A DNA stretch of 64,000 nucleotides from Propionimicrobium lymphophilum DSM 4903 (GCF_000423485.1 NZ_AUIB01000001.1:248001-312000); one strand, 5' to 3'. Shown: positions 17,515 to 27,950, numbered from the stretch's first letter. A program made the numbers and translations. Notes: generated by a model from the sequence alone, not told the origin.

Positions 17515-20009
17515 TCGTTCCCGAACCTCGCGAAGATCCGATGGATGCCGAGCGTTTTCCGATCGATCCTTGGCGGCTGGTGGAAAAATATCCCAGCAAC
17601 GATGACCTGGGAATAACCGAGACGCTTTTTGCAACCGCGAACGGCTATCTCGGCATCCGCGCCACCCCGGAAGAGACCCGTCCTAGCTATAAAAACGGCA
17701 CGTTCATCAACGGGTTCCACGAGACCTGGGAGATCAAACACGCCGAGAACGCATTCGGATTCGCAAAGACCGGACAGACGCTGGTCAACGCGCCAAGTTC
17801 GCACATCATAAAGCTCTACGTCGACGACGAACCGCTGATCATCTCTATGGCCGACCTAGTAGATTATGAACGTTCCCTAGATTTTCACGATGGCGTGCTG
17901 AGGCGCAATCTGATCTGGCGCACCCCCTCGGGTAAGCGCGTCCAGGTGCGCAGCCGACGAATGGTCAGCCTCGCCGACAGGCACCTGGCCCTAATGACCT
18001 TCGAGGTGACCATGCTGGAGGGCGACGCGCCGATCGTCATCAGCTCGCAGATCGTCAACCAGGAAGACTTCGACAGCCTCGCCCAGCAGCCCATAACCGC
18101 TGAAAGCCAGCAGGTGGGCATCAAGGATCCGCGCAAGAACCATGGCTTCGGCCACCGGGTGCTACTTGGCGAACTCGACTGGTGCAGCCCTCGACGCATG
18201 ATCCTTGGCTACAAAGTGGCAAACTCCGGCATGACGCTCGGGGTGGGCGCTGATCACCAGATAATCACCAACAACGAGTTCGAAGAGATCGACGACACCA
18301 CCGCTGACATGGGGCGCAAGATCTACCGCATCGGTGCCAAACAGGGCGAGCCGATACTGATCTCCAAAGCCATCGCCTACCACACCTCCAGGTCCGTTCC
18401 CGTTCGGGAACTAAGCGACCGGGTTCGTCGTACGCTCGACCGCGTGCGTAATAGCGGATTCGAGCAGATGGTTGCCTCCCACAAAGAGGTGCTCGACGGG
18501 TTTTGGCGCCGAAGCGACGTCCAGGTTGGTGGCGACGAGCGCATCCAGCAGGCGGTTCGCTGGTGCCTATTCGAGCTGGCGCAGGCAGGTGGCCGCTCCG
18601 ACGGTTTGGGTATCCCGGCGAAGGGCGTCACCGGCGACGGCTACGAGGGCCACTACTTCTGGGACTCCGAGGTTTACGTCATCCCGTTCCTTTCCTACAC
18701 CAGCCCGATTTGGGCTAGGAACGCGCTTCGTTTCAGGTACACGTCGCTGCAGCAGGCCCGCGAGAGGGCGCGCGAGATGTCCGTTGGTGGTGCGCTGTTC
18801 CCGTGGCGAACCATCAACGGCGAGGAAGCGTCCGCCTACTACGCTGCAGGCACCGCGCAATACCACATAGACGCAGCCATCGCCTACTCGATTGGGCGCT
18901 ACTGGGACGTCACGGGCGACACGGAGTTCATCTACGGCGAGGGTGCAGAGTTGCTGATCGAAACGGCCAGAATGTGGGCCGACCTCGGGTTCTGGCGCGG
19001 CGACACCTTCGAGATCCACGGCGTCACCGGCCCCGACGAATACACCACGGTCGTGAATAACAACATGTACACGAACGTGATGGCCAAAAATAACCTGGAA
19101 CTGGCTTGCAAGGTCGTCGAGACGATGCACGAAGAAGCCCCCGAGGAACTCTCCAGGCTGCGGAAAAACCTTAATCTTCGCGCAGATGAAATCGAGGAAT
19201 GGGCACACTGCGCGGAAGGCATGAAAATTCCCTACGACGAGCAGCTGGGCATCCATCTGCAAGACGACGTCTTCATCCACAAGGAACTCTGGGACATCGA
19301 AAACACCCCGAAGGAGCGCTTCCCGCTGCTACTGCACTACCACCCGCTGGTGATTTATCGCTTCCAGGTGCTAAAGCAAGCAGACGTCGTGCTCGCGAAT
19401 TTCCTGCTCGGCAACCGCTACACCCGCGAGCAGAAGCGCGCAGACTTCGAGTACTACGACCCGATCACCACGGGTGATTCTTCGCTTTCCGTCGTCGTGC
19501 AGTCGATTGTTGCGGCCGAGGTCGGCCATCAAGATATGGCATACGAATACTTCCTGGCGGGACTCTACGTCGACCTGGCAGATCTGCATCACAACGCATC
19601 CGACGGCGTCCACATCGCATCTGCTGGCGGTGTCTGGCACTCGCTCGCCTGCGGCTTCGCTGGTATGCGCCAGTGGGGTCCGGTTATGGAATTCGATCCG
19701 CGTTTGCCGAGGCATTGGGATCATCTGCAGCTGCGGCTCACGCAGGAAGACACGCTATTCGAGGTTCGAGTTGAGCGGAAGAAGATTCGCTTCGAGATCC
19801 TCGAAGGCACCGAGAAACCGGTTCGCGTGCGCGACAAGGAATACTTGGTGATGCCCGGCGTGCCCCTCGAGGTTGAGCTTAAAGGACAGGGCGTGAGACT
19901 GCCGAATCTGGCGACGACCCACCCGATCATCGGTGGGACGCGTCCCGATGGCAGCCGCATCACCGCCGAGGTGCCTGACGCTACGGAGTCGATTCCAAGG
20001 GTCGAGTGA
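17511..20009 (+). CDS. Glycoside hydrolase family 65 disaccharide phosphorylase
   Basis: An 832-residue cytosolic enzyme with the GH65 order: N-terminal beta-sandwich (ETLFATANGYLGIRA at about 40), (alpha/alpha)6 barrel with the general acid Glu510 in GVTGPDEYTTVVNNNMYTN, and the phosphate-site region TTGDSSLSVVVQSIVAAEVG near residue 660. It splits an alpha-glucoside with inverting phosphorolysis to beta-glucose 1-phosphate and a sugar. Maltose, trehalose, kojibiose and nigerose phosphorylases share these motifs, so the sugar cannot be fixed by eye. It overlaps pgmB by 4 bp. No transporter gene accompanies the pair. Confidence 0.92.
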   Translation: MIVPEPREDPMDAERFPIDPWRLVEKYPSNDDLGITETLFATANGYLGIRATPEETRPSYKNGTFINGFHETWEIKHAENAFGFAKTGQTLVNAPSSHIIKLYVDDEPLIISMADLVDYERSLDFHDGVLRRNLIWRTPSGKRVQVRSRRMVSLADRHLALMTFEVTMLEGDAPIVISSQIVNQEDFDSLAQQPITAESQQVGIKDPRKNHGFGHRVLLGELDWCSPRRMILGYKVANSGMTLGVGADHQIITNNEFEEIDDTTADMGRKIYRIGAKQGEPILISKAIAYHTSRSVPVRELSDRVRRTLDRVRNSGFEQMVASHKEVLDGFWRRSDVQVGGDERIQQAVRWCLFELAQAGGRSDGLGIPAKGVTGDGYEGHYFWDSEVYVIPFLSYTSPIWARNALRFRYTSLQQARERAREMSVGGALFPWRTINGEEASAYYAAGTAQYHIDAAIAYSIGRYWDVTGDTEFIYGEGAELLIETARMWADLGFWRGDTFEIHGVTGPDEYTTVVNNNMYTNVMAKNNLELACKVVETMHEEAPEELSRLRKNLNLRADEIEEWAHCAEGMKIPYDEQLGIHLQDDVFIHKELWDIENTPKERFPLLLHYHPLVIYRFQVLKQADVVLANFLLGNRYTREQKRADFEYYDPITTGDSSLSVVVQSIVAAEVGHQDMAYEYFLAGLYVDLADLHHNASDGVHIASAGGVWHSLACGFAGMRQWGPVMEFDPRLPRHWDHLQLRLTQEDTLFEVRVERKKIRFEILEGTEKPVRVRDKEYLVMPGVPLEVELKGQGVRLPNLATTHPIIGGTRPDGSRITAEVPDATESIPRVE

Positions 20010-20015
20010 CCTCAA

Positions 20016-21077
20016 CTAGCCGTGCTGACGCTCAAGGCGGGCCGCGAGGCGGGTCAGCCCGTCTCGAATGGCTCTTGCCTGGGCCTCGGAGACGCCCTTA
20101 ACCTCTCGCAACTCCTTAGGTGTGGCGGTGAAAAGCGCCTGTAGGCCGCCGAAGTGCTCCAGAAGATACCCGGCGATCTTCGTCGACATTTGGGCTGCCT
20201 GCGTCACCTGGCGGAAGCCGCGGCTGGTCATGTGCGCAGTTAGTTCTGCGGGCAACCCTAGCGTCTCGGCGACTGTGACGCCGTCTAGGAGGTCGCCGGT
20301 GGGCAGGTTGGAGAGGTCGTCGAGGTGGAAATCCTCCGCTCCCTCGGGCTTGTAGTCGAGCTCGAGCATCGAACTGAATTGGTCGATGTCGCTGGTCAGC
20401 TCATAGAGCTGAAGCTGCAGCAAGCGCCCGTCGACGCCGAGCGCCTCGACGTATGTCTCAAGTTCTTGGTTGAGCCGACGCATCATAGCAACCGGCTGAA
20501 TCGTCTTGATGAAGTCTGCGACCGTCACGCGGTCGTCCACCTCGAGCATGGAGAGGTTGGCAGATTGTTCGTCTAGCCTCTCGTGGAACCTGGTTAGGGT
20601 GTCAAGGGCTTGGTTGGCCCTCATCAAAATCTGTTCGGAGGATTCGATTGGGTAACGCAGCCCGGACATGAAGAGCGTGATAGTAGACATTGCGGCTGAA
20701 ACCGTAACTGCAGGAATCTCGGCCTGCTGGGCGATTCGGTCTGCCGTGCGGTGTCTGGTGCCGGTTTCGATGGTGGGCAAGGAGCCGTCCGGCACGAAGT
20801 GCACTGCAGCTTTGACAATGACATCGAGGTCGTCGCTAAGGACGATTCCGCCGTCCATCTTGGACAGCTCGCGAAGCGCGGTGGGGGTGAACGGTGTGTT
20901 TACCTCGAAGCCGCCAGTGCTGATTTCCTTGACGACAGCGTTGTTCCCGAGCACGATCAGGCCCCCCGTATGGCCTTGTGAAATGCGGTTTAGGCCACTA
21001 CGTAGCGGTGTGCCGGGCGCCAATAAAGCCCGGTAGTGACGATATCTTTCCTCGTCGTGCCCCAAAAGTTTCCCCAT
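20016..21077 (-). CDS. disA: Diadenylate cyclase DisA, DNA-integrity scanning protein
   Basis: About 353 residues: an N-terminal DAC domain that condenses two ATP to c-di-AMP, a helical linker, and a C-terminal helix-hairpin-helix DNA-binding domain (LREVKGVSEAQARAIRDGL). The ATP-binding GTRHRTADR motif is intact; the usual D-G-A motif reads DGG (KMDGGIVLSDD). The start at 21077 (MGKLLGHDEER) has AGGA 8 bases upstream; an ATG 24 bases earlier has no such support. It follows radA after about 50 bp on the same strand. RadA inhibits DisA in Bacillus and mycobacteria, so the pairing is functional. Confidence 0.92.
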   Translation of the reverse strand: MGKLLGHDEERYRHYRALLAPGTPLRSGLNRISQGHTGGLIVLGNNAVVKEISTGGFEVNTPFTPTALRELSKMDGGIVLSDDLDVIVKAAVHFVPDGSLPTIETGTRHRTADRIAQQAEIPAVTVSAAMSTITLFMSGLRYPIESSEQILMRANQALDTLTRFHERLDEQSANLSMLEVDDRVTVADFIKTIQPVAMMRRLNQELETYVEALGVDGRLLQLQLYELTSDIDQFSSMLELDYKPEGAEDFHLDDLSNLPTGDLLDGVTVAETLGLPAELTAHMTSRGFRQVTQAAQMSTKIAGYLLEHFGGLQALFTATPKELREVKGVSEAQARAIRDGLTRLAARLERQHG

Positions 21078-21126
21078 GTTGGTAATCCTAGCTACAGCCA
21101 TCTAACCCGTGTGCCGGCCCCTGTGT

Positions 21127-22506
21127 TTAACGCGCTCTTCGTAGGTCTAGCGTGGCGAGGGCCTGCGCGAGCGAGTCGACCTCGACGACTTTTAGCCCAC
21201 CCAGATTCGGTATGTGTTGATTCTTGTCCCTGTTATTTGCGGGCACCAGCGCAAGGTCAAAACCTAGCCTCGCGGCTTCGCCGACGCGCTTTTCCAGGCC
21301 GGGAACCCTGCGGAGATCGCCCGCCAACCCGATTTCTCCGAACGCGACCACTCTTTGCGGAAAGTTTCTGTCCAATGCTGCAGAAGCCACCGCGCACGCA
21401 ACTGAAAGATCTGCGGCCGGATCGTAGATGCGAGCCCCGCCGACCGTAGATACGTACACGTCCTGACGCGAGAGCGGGAAGTGTGCCTTTCGCTGTAGAA
21501 CCGCCAGGATCATTGCCACCCGCGAATTGTCCATGCCGTGAGTAACTCGCCTGGCGGGCGCTTCCGCTGGAATCGGCGCGACGAGCGCCTGCACCTCGAT
21601 CAGCAACGGGCGCTTGCCCTCCATCGCCACCGTCACGCAAGTGCCGGGCGACGGCTCGCCCTTCCCTGTCGTGAACATTCCGGATGGGTCCGGCACCTCG
21701 AAAATGCCATGGTCGCCCATCTCGAAACAGCCAACCTCGTCGGCTGGACCGAACCGGTTTTTCTGCGCCCTGACCATCCTGAAACCGCTGGATTTGTCGC
21801 CCGAAAAGTCGAGGACGACATCAACCAGGTGCTCCAGAGTGCGCGGGCCTGCGATGTTGCCGTCCTTAGTGACGTGCCCGACGATCAGCACAGCCATGTT
21901 GCGCTGCTTGGCCACCCGAACCAGCGCGCTGGTGATCTCGCGTACCTGCGTCAAACCACCCGGCACGCCGTTTGATTCGTCCGCAATTATGGTCTGCACC
22001 GAGTCGACAACCAAAAGCGATGGACGAACCTGCTCGATCTGGCCAAGAACAGTCGCTAGGCTCGTTTCGGCAGCCAGGTAAAGATTTTCCGAAAGCGAAT
22101 CGGTTCGACCCGCTCGCAGCCTTACCTGTGCGGCAGACTCCTCGCCGGTTATGTAGAGCGTCTTGTTTGAGTGCTTGGCCCAGCGTGAAGCGACCTCGAG
22201 CAGCAGCGTCGACTTACCCACGCCCGGCTCGCCTGCCAGCAAGACGACTGCACCCGGCACCAGCCCGCCGCCCAACACGCGATCCAATTCCCCGATGCCC
22301 GTGGGAGAATGCTCGGCGGTTTCGGCGTCCACAGCGGTGATGGGCACCGCTGGAGCAGAAGGGGCAGAGATGGAGGCAGCCTTAACCTCGAAGTCGCTTC
22401 GCTCGACTATGCTTCCCCAAGCCTTGCAGCTGGCGCACTGACCGACCCATTTGGCGGTGGTCCAGCCGCATTCGCAGCACTCGTAGGAGTCTTGTTTCTT
22501 AGCCAT
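21127..22506 (-). CDS. radA: DNA repair protein RadA (Sms)
   Basis: About 459 residues. Order of parts: Cys4 zinc finger (CCECGWTTAKWVGQCASC), RecA-like ATPase with Walker A GEPGVGKSTLL and Walker B LLVVDSVQT, the RadA-specific KNRFG motif, and a C-terminal Lon-protease-like domain (DLSVACAVASAALD, FGEIGLAGDLR). It promotes branch migration in recombination. ATG 22506 (MAKKQDSYEC) is chosen; a start 30 bases upstream would lie in the preceding terminator. disA follows. Confidence 0.94.
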   Translation of the reverse strand: MAKKQDSYECCECGWTTAKWVGQCASCKAWGSIVERSDFEVKAASISAPSAPAVPITAVDAETAEHSPTGIGELDRVLGGGLVPGAVVLLAGEPGVGKSTLLLEVASRWAKHSNKTLYITGEESAAQVRLRAGRTDSLSENLYLAAETSLATVLGQIEQVRPSLLVVDSVQTIIADESNGVPGGLTQVREITSALVRVAKQRNMAVLIVGHVTKDGNIAGPRTLEHLVDVVLDFSGDKSSGFRMVRAQKNRFGPADEVGCFEMGDHGIFEVPDPSGMFTTGKGEPSPGTCVTVAMEGKRPLLIEVQALVAPIPAEAPARRVTHGMDNSRVAMILAVLQRKAHFPLSRQDVYVSTVGGARIYDPAADLSVACAVASAALDRNFPQRVVAFGEIGLAGDLRRVPGLEKRVGEAARLGFDLALVPANNRDKNQHIPNLGGLKVVEVDSLAQALATLDLRRAR

Positions 22507-22517
22507 GGATAAAACAA

Positions 22518-22558
22518 TAGAGGCCCGGTCTGACAAAAAATGCCAGGCCGAGCCTCTA
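22518..22558 (-). terminator. Terminator of the glyoxalase-like gene
   Basis: TAGAGGC pairs with GCCTCTA, and inside it GGTCTG pairs with CAGGCC with one wobble. On the minus strand the stem is followed by TTGTTTTA. It lies 12 bases before the radA start, so radA-disA must have its own promoter nearby or rely on read-through. Confidence 0.65.
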
Positions 22559-22573
22559 ACTAAAAAGCGAAAG

Positions 22574-23212
22574 TTAGATTCGCACCGAACCCTTGCCAGG
22601 GACGTCGAACGTCACAGCCAAGATCGCGGGCGCGCCGTGCGGGGCGGTGAAATCGAAGTGAACGCCGTCGAAATTGGCATCCATCGGGGCGCCCAGCCAT
22701 TCCTCTACGCGCTGCTTCGAGCCGGCGATATCGATGCTCGCAAGAGTCACATCGCCGGGAAGCGCGGACGGCAGCACCTCTGCATCGGATTTCCAGTGCA
22801 CAAAGTAAGGCAACTGCGCGTCGGTCATCAGGCCCTTAACGCCGATCTGCTCCCACTCCAGCAGCCTGCCGTCTGGGAAACGACGAGAACCCTTCACCGA
22901 CTTGCGGTCGAGACGCTTCTCGTATGGGCTCAGATCGTCGACGGAGACGACCCAGCCCAACCAGCCGCCGCCAGTCTCTTGGCGCTGACGAACCGCCTGC
23001 CCATAAACAGCCTTATCTGCTGCCGGATGGTTCAAAACCTCAACCATCTCTAAATATCGGCCATCAGTTAGCGGCATGATGTTATTTCGTGTTCCGAAAC
23101 TCGGGTGAACGCCACCGTCTTTGAACCTGTCACCAAAAATGTGGCTTAGTTGCTCGACGGTATCGGCTAATCCCTCCGGCCCTGCAACAAAAGTTAGGTG
23201 ATCGACATGCAT
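22574..23212 (-). CDS. Glyoxalase-like (VOC) domain protein
   Basis: A 212-residue protein of the vicinal-oxygen-chelate fold, resembling the glyoxalase-like domain found as a single long copy. The N-terminal MHVDHLTFVAGPEGLADTV, a middle GGGWLGWVVSVDDLSPYEKR and a C-terminal HFDFTAPHGAPAILAVTF mark the beta-alpha-beta units. The metal ligands cannot be assigned confidently and the substrate is unknown. It is transcribed alone, away from the TIM-barrel gene. Confidence 0.7.
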   Translation of the reverse strand: MHVDHLTFVAGPEGLADTVEQLSHIFGDRFKDGGVHPSFGTRNNIMPLTDGRYLEMVEVLNHPAADKAVYGQAVRQRQETGGGWLGWVVSVDDLSPYEKRLDRKSVKGSRRFPDGRLLEWEQIGVKGLMTDAQLPYFVHWKSDAEVLPSALPGDVTLASIDIAGSKQRVEEWLGAPMDANFDGVHFDFTAPHGAPAILAVTFDVPGKGSVRI

Positions 23213-23294
23213 GACACCATTTTGACCGTTTCTTTTCTCAATAGCGAATCAGATTTGCAGTTAGCCGGCCGATCAGCGCTTGTTGAAATGCAAT

Positions 23295-23322
23295 TTTTGA
23301 ATCTTCCACAGTGGGCTAGCGT
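23295..23322 (+). promoter_or_regulatory. Leaderless-type promoter of the TIM-barrel gene
   Basis: TTTTGA (23295-23300), 16 bp, TAGCGT (23317-23322), then 6 bases to GTG 23329. No ribosome site is present, so the message probably starts at the GTG. Confidence 0.5.
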
Positions 23323-23328
23323 GTAACT

Positions 23329-24129
23329 GTGCACGAGAAAATAAAAGTTGGATTGGGCACCTCAACTGTTCACCCAGAAACCACCGCTGGCGCCTTCGAG
23401 ACAGCTGCCGAATTGGGCTATGACGGCGTTGAACTTATGGTCGGTGTGGACCGCTCGAGCACGGACATCAACTACGTGGAGAGCCTCAGGGATAAGTATC
23501 AGGTGCCGGTGCTCAGCGTGCATTCGCCGTGCCTGATCATCACCCAAAACACCTGGAGTTCCGAACCTTGGGAGAAGCTGGAGGTCTCCACCAAGGCCGC
23601 CAAGAGGCTGGGTGCCGATGTGGTCGTCGTGCATCCGCCGTTTCGTTGGCAACACGATTACGCGGCCAACTTCGTCACCGGGGTGCGGGAGGTTGCAGAG
23701 AAGTCCGGGGTGACTATCGCCGTCGAAAACATGTATCCCTGGCGAGTGCTCGGCAGAGAAATTTTGGCCTACCACCCGCACTGGGACCCGACAAATTTCA
23801 ATTATGATGCGCTCACATTCGATCTGTCTCACGCAGCCATTGGCCGTGCTGATCCGTTTCAGATGGTCGATGAGTGGGGCTCGCGGCTTCGTCACCTACA
23901 CCTAACCGACGGACACGATTCGATGATGGACGAACACCTCTTTCCAGGCGAGGGCGACATGCGCTCTTGGGAGGTGCTCGAACACATAGTGCGCAGCGGC
24001 TATGCCGGGCATGTGATTCACGAAATCAGCACCCGAAAAATGCCGTCGGTTCAGGCTAGGCGGGAAAAGCTGCGAGAATGTCTGGAAACCACAAGAATGC
24101 ACATCGAAAATGCGAGGCGAACTGCATGA
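23329..24129 (+). CDS. Xylose-isomerase-like TIM-barrel protein
   Basis: A 266-residue sugar phosphate isomerase/epimerase-type protein (AP endonuclease 2 fold). Metal-site residues are suggested by VLSVHSPC, VVVVHPPFRW, IAVENMYPW, LTFDLSHAAIG, LRHLHLTDGHD and VIHEIST, the pattern of His/Glu/Asp ligands at the strand ends. No reaction can be named. It overlaps the proline-dehydrogenase-like gene by 4 bp, an uncommon pairing. Confidence 0.75.
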   Translation: MHEKIKVGLGTSTVHPETTAGAFETAAELGYDGVELMVGVDRSSTDINYVESLRDKYQVPVLSVHSPCLIITQNTWSSEPWEKLEVSTKAAKRLGADVVVVHPPFRWQHDYAANFVTGVREVAEKSGVTIAVENMYPWRVLGREILAYHPHWDPTNFNYDALTFDLSHAAIGRADPFQMVDEWGSRLRHLHLTDGHDSMMDEHLFPGEGDMRSWEVLEHIVRSGYAGHVIHEISTRKMPSVQARREKLRECLETTRMHIENARRTA

Positions 24130-25040
24130 AGAAGCTCATCGATAAGCTAGCCGGCGACGAGCGGGTACGCGAAGCCGTCGAGAAAAGCCCAGCCACTCGA
24201 GAGCTCATCAGCAGATACATCGCTGGACGTGACCTCGACGAACTGATGCCCGTCGTGGACAATCACGTTTGGAAGGGCCTTGATGTCTCGATTAATTACC
24301 TGCCTAAGCAGTTGGGGCGGGTGCAAAATTTGCGTTACGTGGTGGACGACTATAAGCAGATTCTGCAGCGCATCTCAGACGGCGGCTTCTCGCATAAGGC
24401 GGAGCTTTCTTTGCGTCTTTCGACGTTGGGGATGGGGCAGGTATTTCCGGAGATCACGCTTGAGCTTGCCAGGGAGATCACCCGCACGGCGACAAATCTG
24501 GATATCGATGTTTGCCTGGACATGGAAGATTTCGAGCACATCCACACTGTGCTAGTCGTTCACGATCAACTCCACCAAGACTTCCCGAGGATCGGTGTGA
24601 CCGTGCAGGCGAACTTGAAGCGCAGCCTGAAGGACGTTGAACGGCTGGCAGAAAAGAACGCCCGAATAAGAATCGTGAAGGGCAGCTATGCGGCGCCGGA
24701 CGCCGACAGTTTCGATAACCGCCTGAAGGTCGACCAGTCTTACGTGCACTGCTTGCGTAAAGCGTTCGAGGGCGGGGGAGTGCCGCTGGTCGCGACCCAC
24801 GATCCGCGCCTGATCGAGATCAGCGAGGCTCTGGTCAAGAAGCACGGCTACAGCGATTACGAGTACCAGATGTTCTACGGGGTGCGGACGTTCGAGCAGC
24901 GTCGGCTCGTGGACACCGGTAGGACCTGCCGCACCCAGTTGCCATTCGGCCCCGATTGGATCGGCTACTACCTGCGCAGGGCTGAGGATCGGCCCTCGAA
25001 CCTGCTCCTGTTCATGCGTTCACTCATTGGCAAGCGCTGA
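24126..25040 (+). CDS. Proline dehydrogenase family protein
   Basis: 304 residues, the length of monofunctional PRODH. The flavin-bound TIM barrel shows DVCLDMEDFEH, IGVTVQANLKRSLKDVERL, RIVKGSYAAP, VATHDPRLIE, YEYQMFYGVR and the C-terminal YYLRRAEDRPSN, matching the RRxxE/D-RP substrate-carboxylate motif. It oxidises proline to pyrroline-5-carboxylate and passes electrons to the membrane. A pyrroline-5-carboxylate dehydrogenase is not adjacent. The start at 24126 overlaps the TIM-barrel gene stop (ATGA). Oddly, it is linked to that gene rather than to proline metabolism. Confidence 0.87.
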   Translation: MKKLIDKLAGDERVREAVEKSPATRELISRYIAGRDLDELMPVVDNHVWKGLDVSINYLPKQLGRVQNLRYVVDDYKQILQRISDGGFSHKAELSLRLSTLGMGQVFPEITLELAREITRTATNLDIDVCLDMEDFEHIHTVLVVHDQLHQDFPRIGVTVQANLKRSLKDVERLAEKNARIRIVKGSYAAPDADSFDNRLKVDQSYVHCLRKAFEGGGVPLVATHDPRLIEISEALVKKHGYSDYEYQMFYGVRTFEQRRLVDTGRTCRTQLPFGPDWIGYYLRRAEDRPSNLLLFMRSLIGKR

Positions 25041-25082
25041 CGATATCTGGACGAATATTCTCAATATCTTGATAACGGGTAG

Positions 25083-26126
<1,044 letters not shown>

Positions 26127-26248
26127 CTTTATTTAGAGTTTGCCCTGTGGCTAAACTGGTCAACTGTCTGTCGAGAACTTTCTAGGGACGCAACGCGTCG
26201 ATTAAGGTTCTGCAGTAAACATTTTCGAAAATCAAGGAAGGCGATCTA

Positions 26249-26350
26249 GTGGGATCCGTTATTAAGAAGCGTCGCAAGAGGATGTCGAAGAAGAAGCACC
26301 GCAAGCTGCTCAAGAAGACTCGTATCCAGCGTCGACGCGCAGGTAAGTAG
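26249..26350 (+). CDS. 30S ribosomal protein bS22 (33 residues)
   Basis: GTG at 26249 behind AAGGAAGGCG opens a 33-codon frame, [19 protein letters not shown] and so on, ending RRRAGK. This very basic peptide matches the tiny actinobacterial ribosomal protein bS22 (AURKAIP1/COX24-like) seen in mycobacterial ribosome structures. It binds 16S rRNA at the decoding/intersubunit face. It lies 13 bp before the hemD-type gene, which it may share a message with. Confidence 0.93.
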   Translation: MGSVIKKRRKRMSKKKHRKLLKKTRIQRRRAGK

Positions 26351-26363
26351 CTAAGACTTCTGC

Positions 26364-27950
26364 ATGAGCGCCGAGCCAGCTCGGGAGCGCACGAGTAACG
26401 CAGCAGCTCGAGTATTTTTCTTGGGCTCTGCCGGCGGGCTACCCGCCTACCTGCCACTATCGAGCACACGAGTGCTGGCTGAGGCGAGTCTGGTTATTAT
26501 CGAACCGCAATTGCGACACATCCTTCAACAGGAAGAGATGCAGTTGCGGAGAGACCACACCTTAATCGAGGTAAACAATTTCGATGAGGTGTTCGCAGCA
26601 GTCAGATCGGTCAGAAGCAACAGCCAATGCGACGAAATCGTTGCGTGGCTGTGTGTTGGCGATCCGCTTTCGGACGGCGAGATCTGTTCCCGTCCCGTCC
26701 ACGAGGTAATGGCGCTGTGCTCTGCCGCCGGCATGAAGGTCGGCGTCGTTGCGAGTCTGACTTATCCCCAAATCGGCTCTATGCGGTTCGGCATGCATTT
26801 GCCGAACACGTATGTCCGCGCTCGAATTGGTGCGGAAGAGGAGGTCTCCCTTCCTAAAACGGGAGATTTGCTGTTGCATGTTTTACCGGGGGCACTGGAG
26901 GCGGCGAGTAAGTCGCTTCGCAAGGCCGGCTACAAGGCGTCCGAGCCAGTGTTTCTGGTTACATGCGATCAAAACATTCTTCCGCCAGAGCAGACCACCG
27001 TCGGTAAGCTAGCGAGAATCAAGGATGAGTACGGCAGTCACCATCTTGTCGCCGTAGGCCCTTATCTGAACAACCCGCGTATTGAGTGGACACAGACCCG
27101 CCCATTGAACGGCTGGAAAGTTCTGATTCCCGTGACGAATTCGCTGGATCCGTCGTTGGTGCGCCGGCTGCAGATTTATGGCGCCACGCACACGGCGGTT
27201 CCGACCATGTCGATCGAGCCGCCGCGCAGCAAGACCGCTTTGGAACGCTGCGTCCACGGCATTGTCGAGGGCAACTATCAGTGGGTGGTTTTTACTAGCG
27301 TCCATTCTGTTCGCATCATCATCAAGCAGATGCAGGAGTACGGGTTGGACGCTCGTTGCTTCGCTGGTATCAGGGTGGCTGTTACGGATGAACAGGCCGA
27401 GAACGAATTGAAGAATTGGGGCATCAACCCCGATTTCGTTCCCGACGAGCGCACTGCTTCTGGGCTTGCGGAAGAATTTCCGTTCCACGATGATCTGCTC
27501 GACCCTATCGACTGCGTCTTGGTTCCTAAGGCGGAGGTTGCGACCGATCCTATGGTGGCTGGCCTCGAAGAGCTTGGCTGGCAGGTCGAAGAAGTTACGG
27601 TTTATCGGGCAGTTCGCGCGGCTCCACCGTCCCCCAAGGTTCGAGATTCGATCAAGGGCGGCGACTTCGATGCGGTGCTGTTTACCAGCTCGAGCGCTGT
27701 GCGCAACCTGATCGGTATCGCGGGCAAGCCGCACGCCAGCATGGTGGTCGTCGCTATCGGCGATGCCACGGCGAAGACGTGCGAGGAGATGGGGCTAGAG
27801 GTTGCTGCTATCGCGCCCGAGCCTAATCCTTCTTGCCTGGTAGAGGTGCTGACCAATTTTGTGGAGGAGCGCAGAGCAATTCAGATTGCCGACGGCAAAC
27901 TTCCGCTTCGCCCGTCGCAGCGGCGTAGGCGTCGTAAGAAACGCAGTTAA
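26364..27950 (+). CDS. hemD: SUMT-HemD fusion, uroporphyrinogen-III synthase with degenerate methylase half
   Basis: 528 residues. The C-terminal half (about 255-505) is a HemD domain: GWKVLIPVTNSLDP, WVVFTSVHSVRIII, GIRVAVTDEQ and FDAVLFTSSSAVRNL. It closes hydroxymethylbilane to uroporphyrinogen III. The N-terminal 240 residues follow the outline of uroporphyrinogen-III C-methyltransferase, as in actinobacterial CobA-HemD proteins, but the SAM loop G-x-GPGDP is replaced by LGSAGGLPAY and the other motifs are worn, so that half is probably inactive. The tail is very basic (RPSQRRRRRKKRS). No other heme gene is in the window. Confidence 0.75.
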   Translation: MSAEPARERTSNAAARVFFLGSAGGLPAYLPLSSTRVLAEASLVIIEPQLRHILQQEEMQLRRDHTLIEVNNFDEVFAAVRSVRSNSQCDEIVAWLCVGDPLSDGEICSRPVHEVMALCSAAGMKVGVVASLTYPQIGSMRFGMHLPNTYVRARIGAEEEVSLPKTGDLLLHVLPGALEAASKSLRKAGYKASEPVFLVTCDQNILPPEQTTVGKLARIKDEYGSHHLVAVGPYLNNPRIEWTQTRPLNGWKVLIPVTNSLDPSLVRRLQIYGATHTAVPTMSIEPPRSKTALERCVHGIVEGNYQWVVFTSVHSVRIIIKQMQEYGLDARCFAGIRVAVTDEQAENELKNWGINPDFVPDERTASGLAEEFPFHDDLLDPIDCVLVPKAEVATDPMVAGLEELGWQVEEVTVYRAVRAAPPSPKVRDSIKGGDFDAVLFTSSSAVRNLIGIAGKPHASMVVVAIGDATAKTCEEMGLEVAAIAPEPNPSCLVEVLTNFVEERRAIQIADGKLPLRPSQRRRRRKKRS

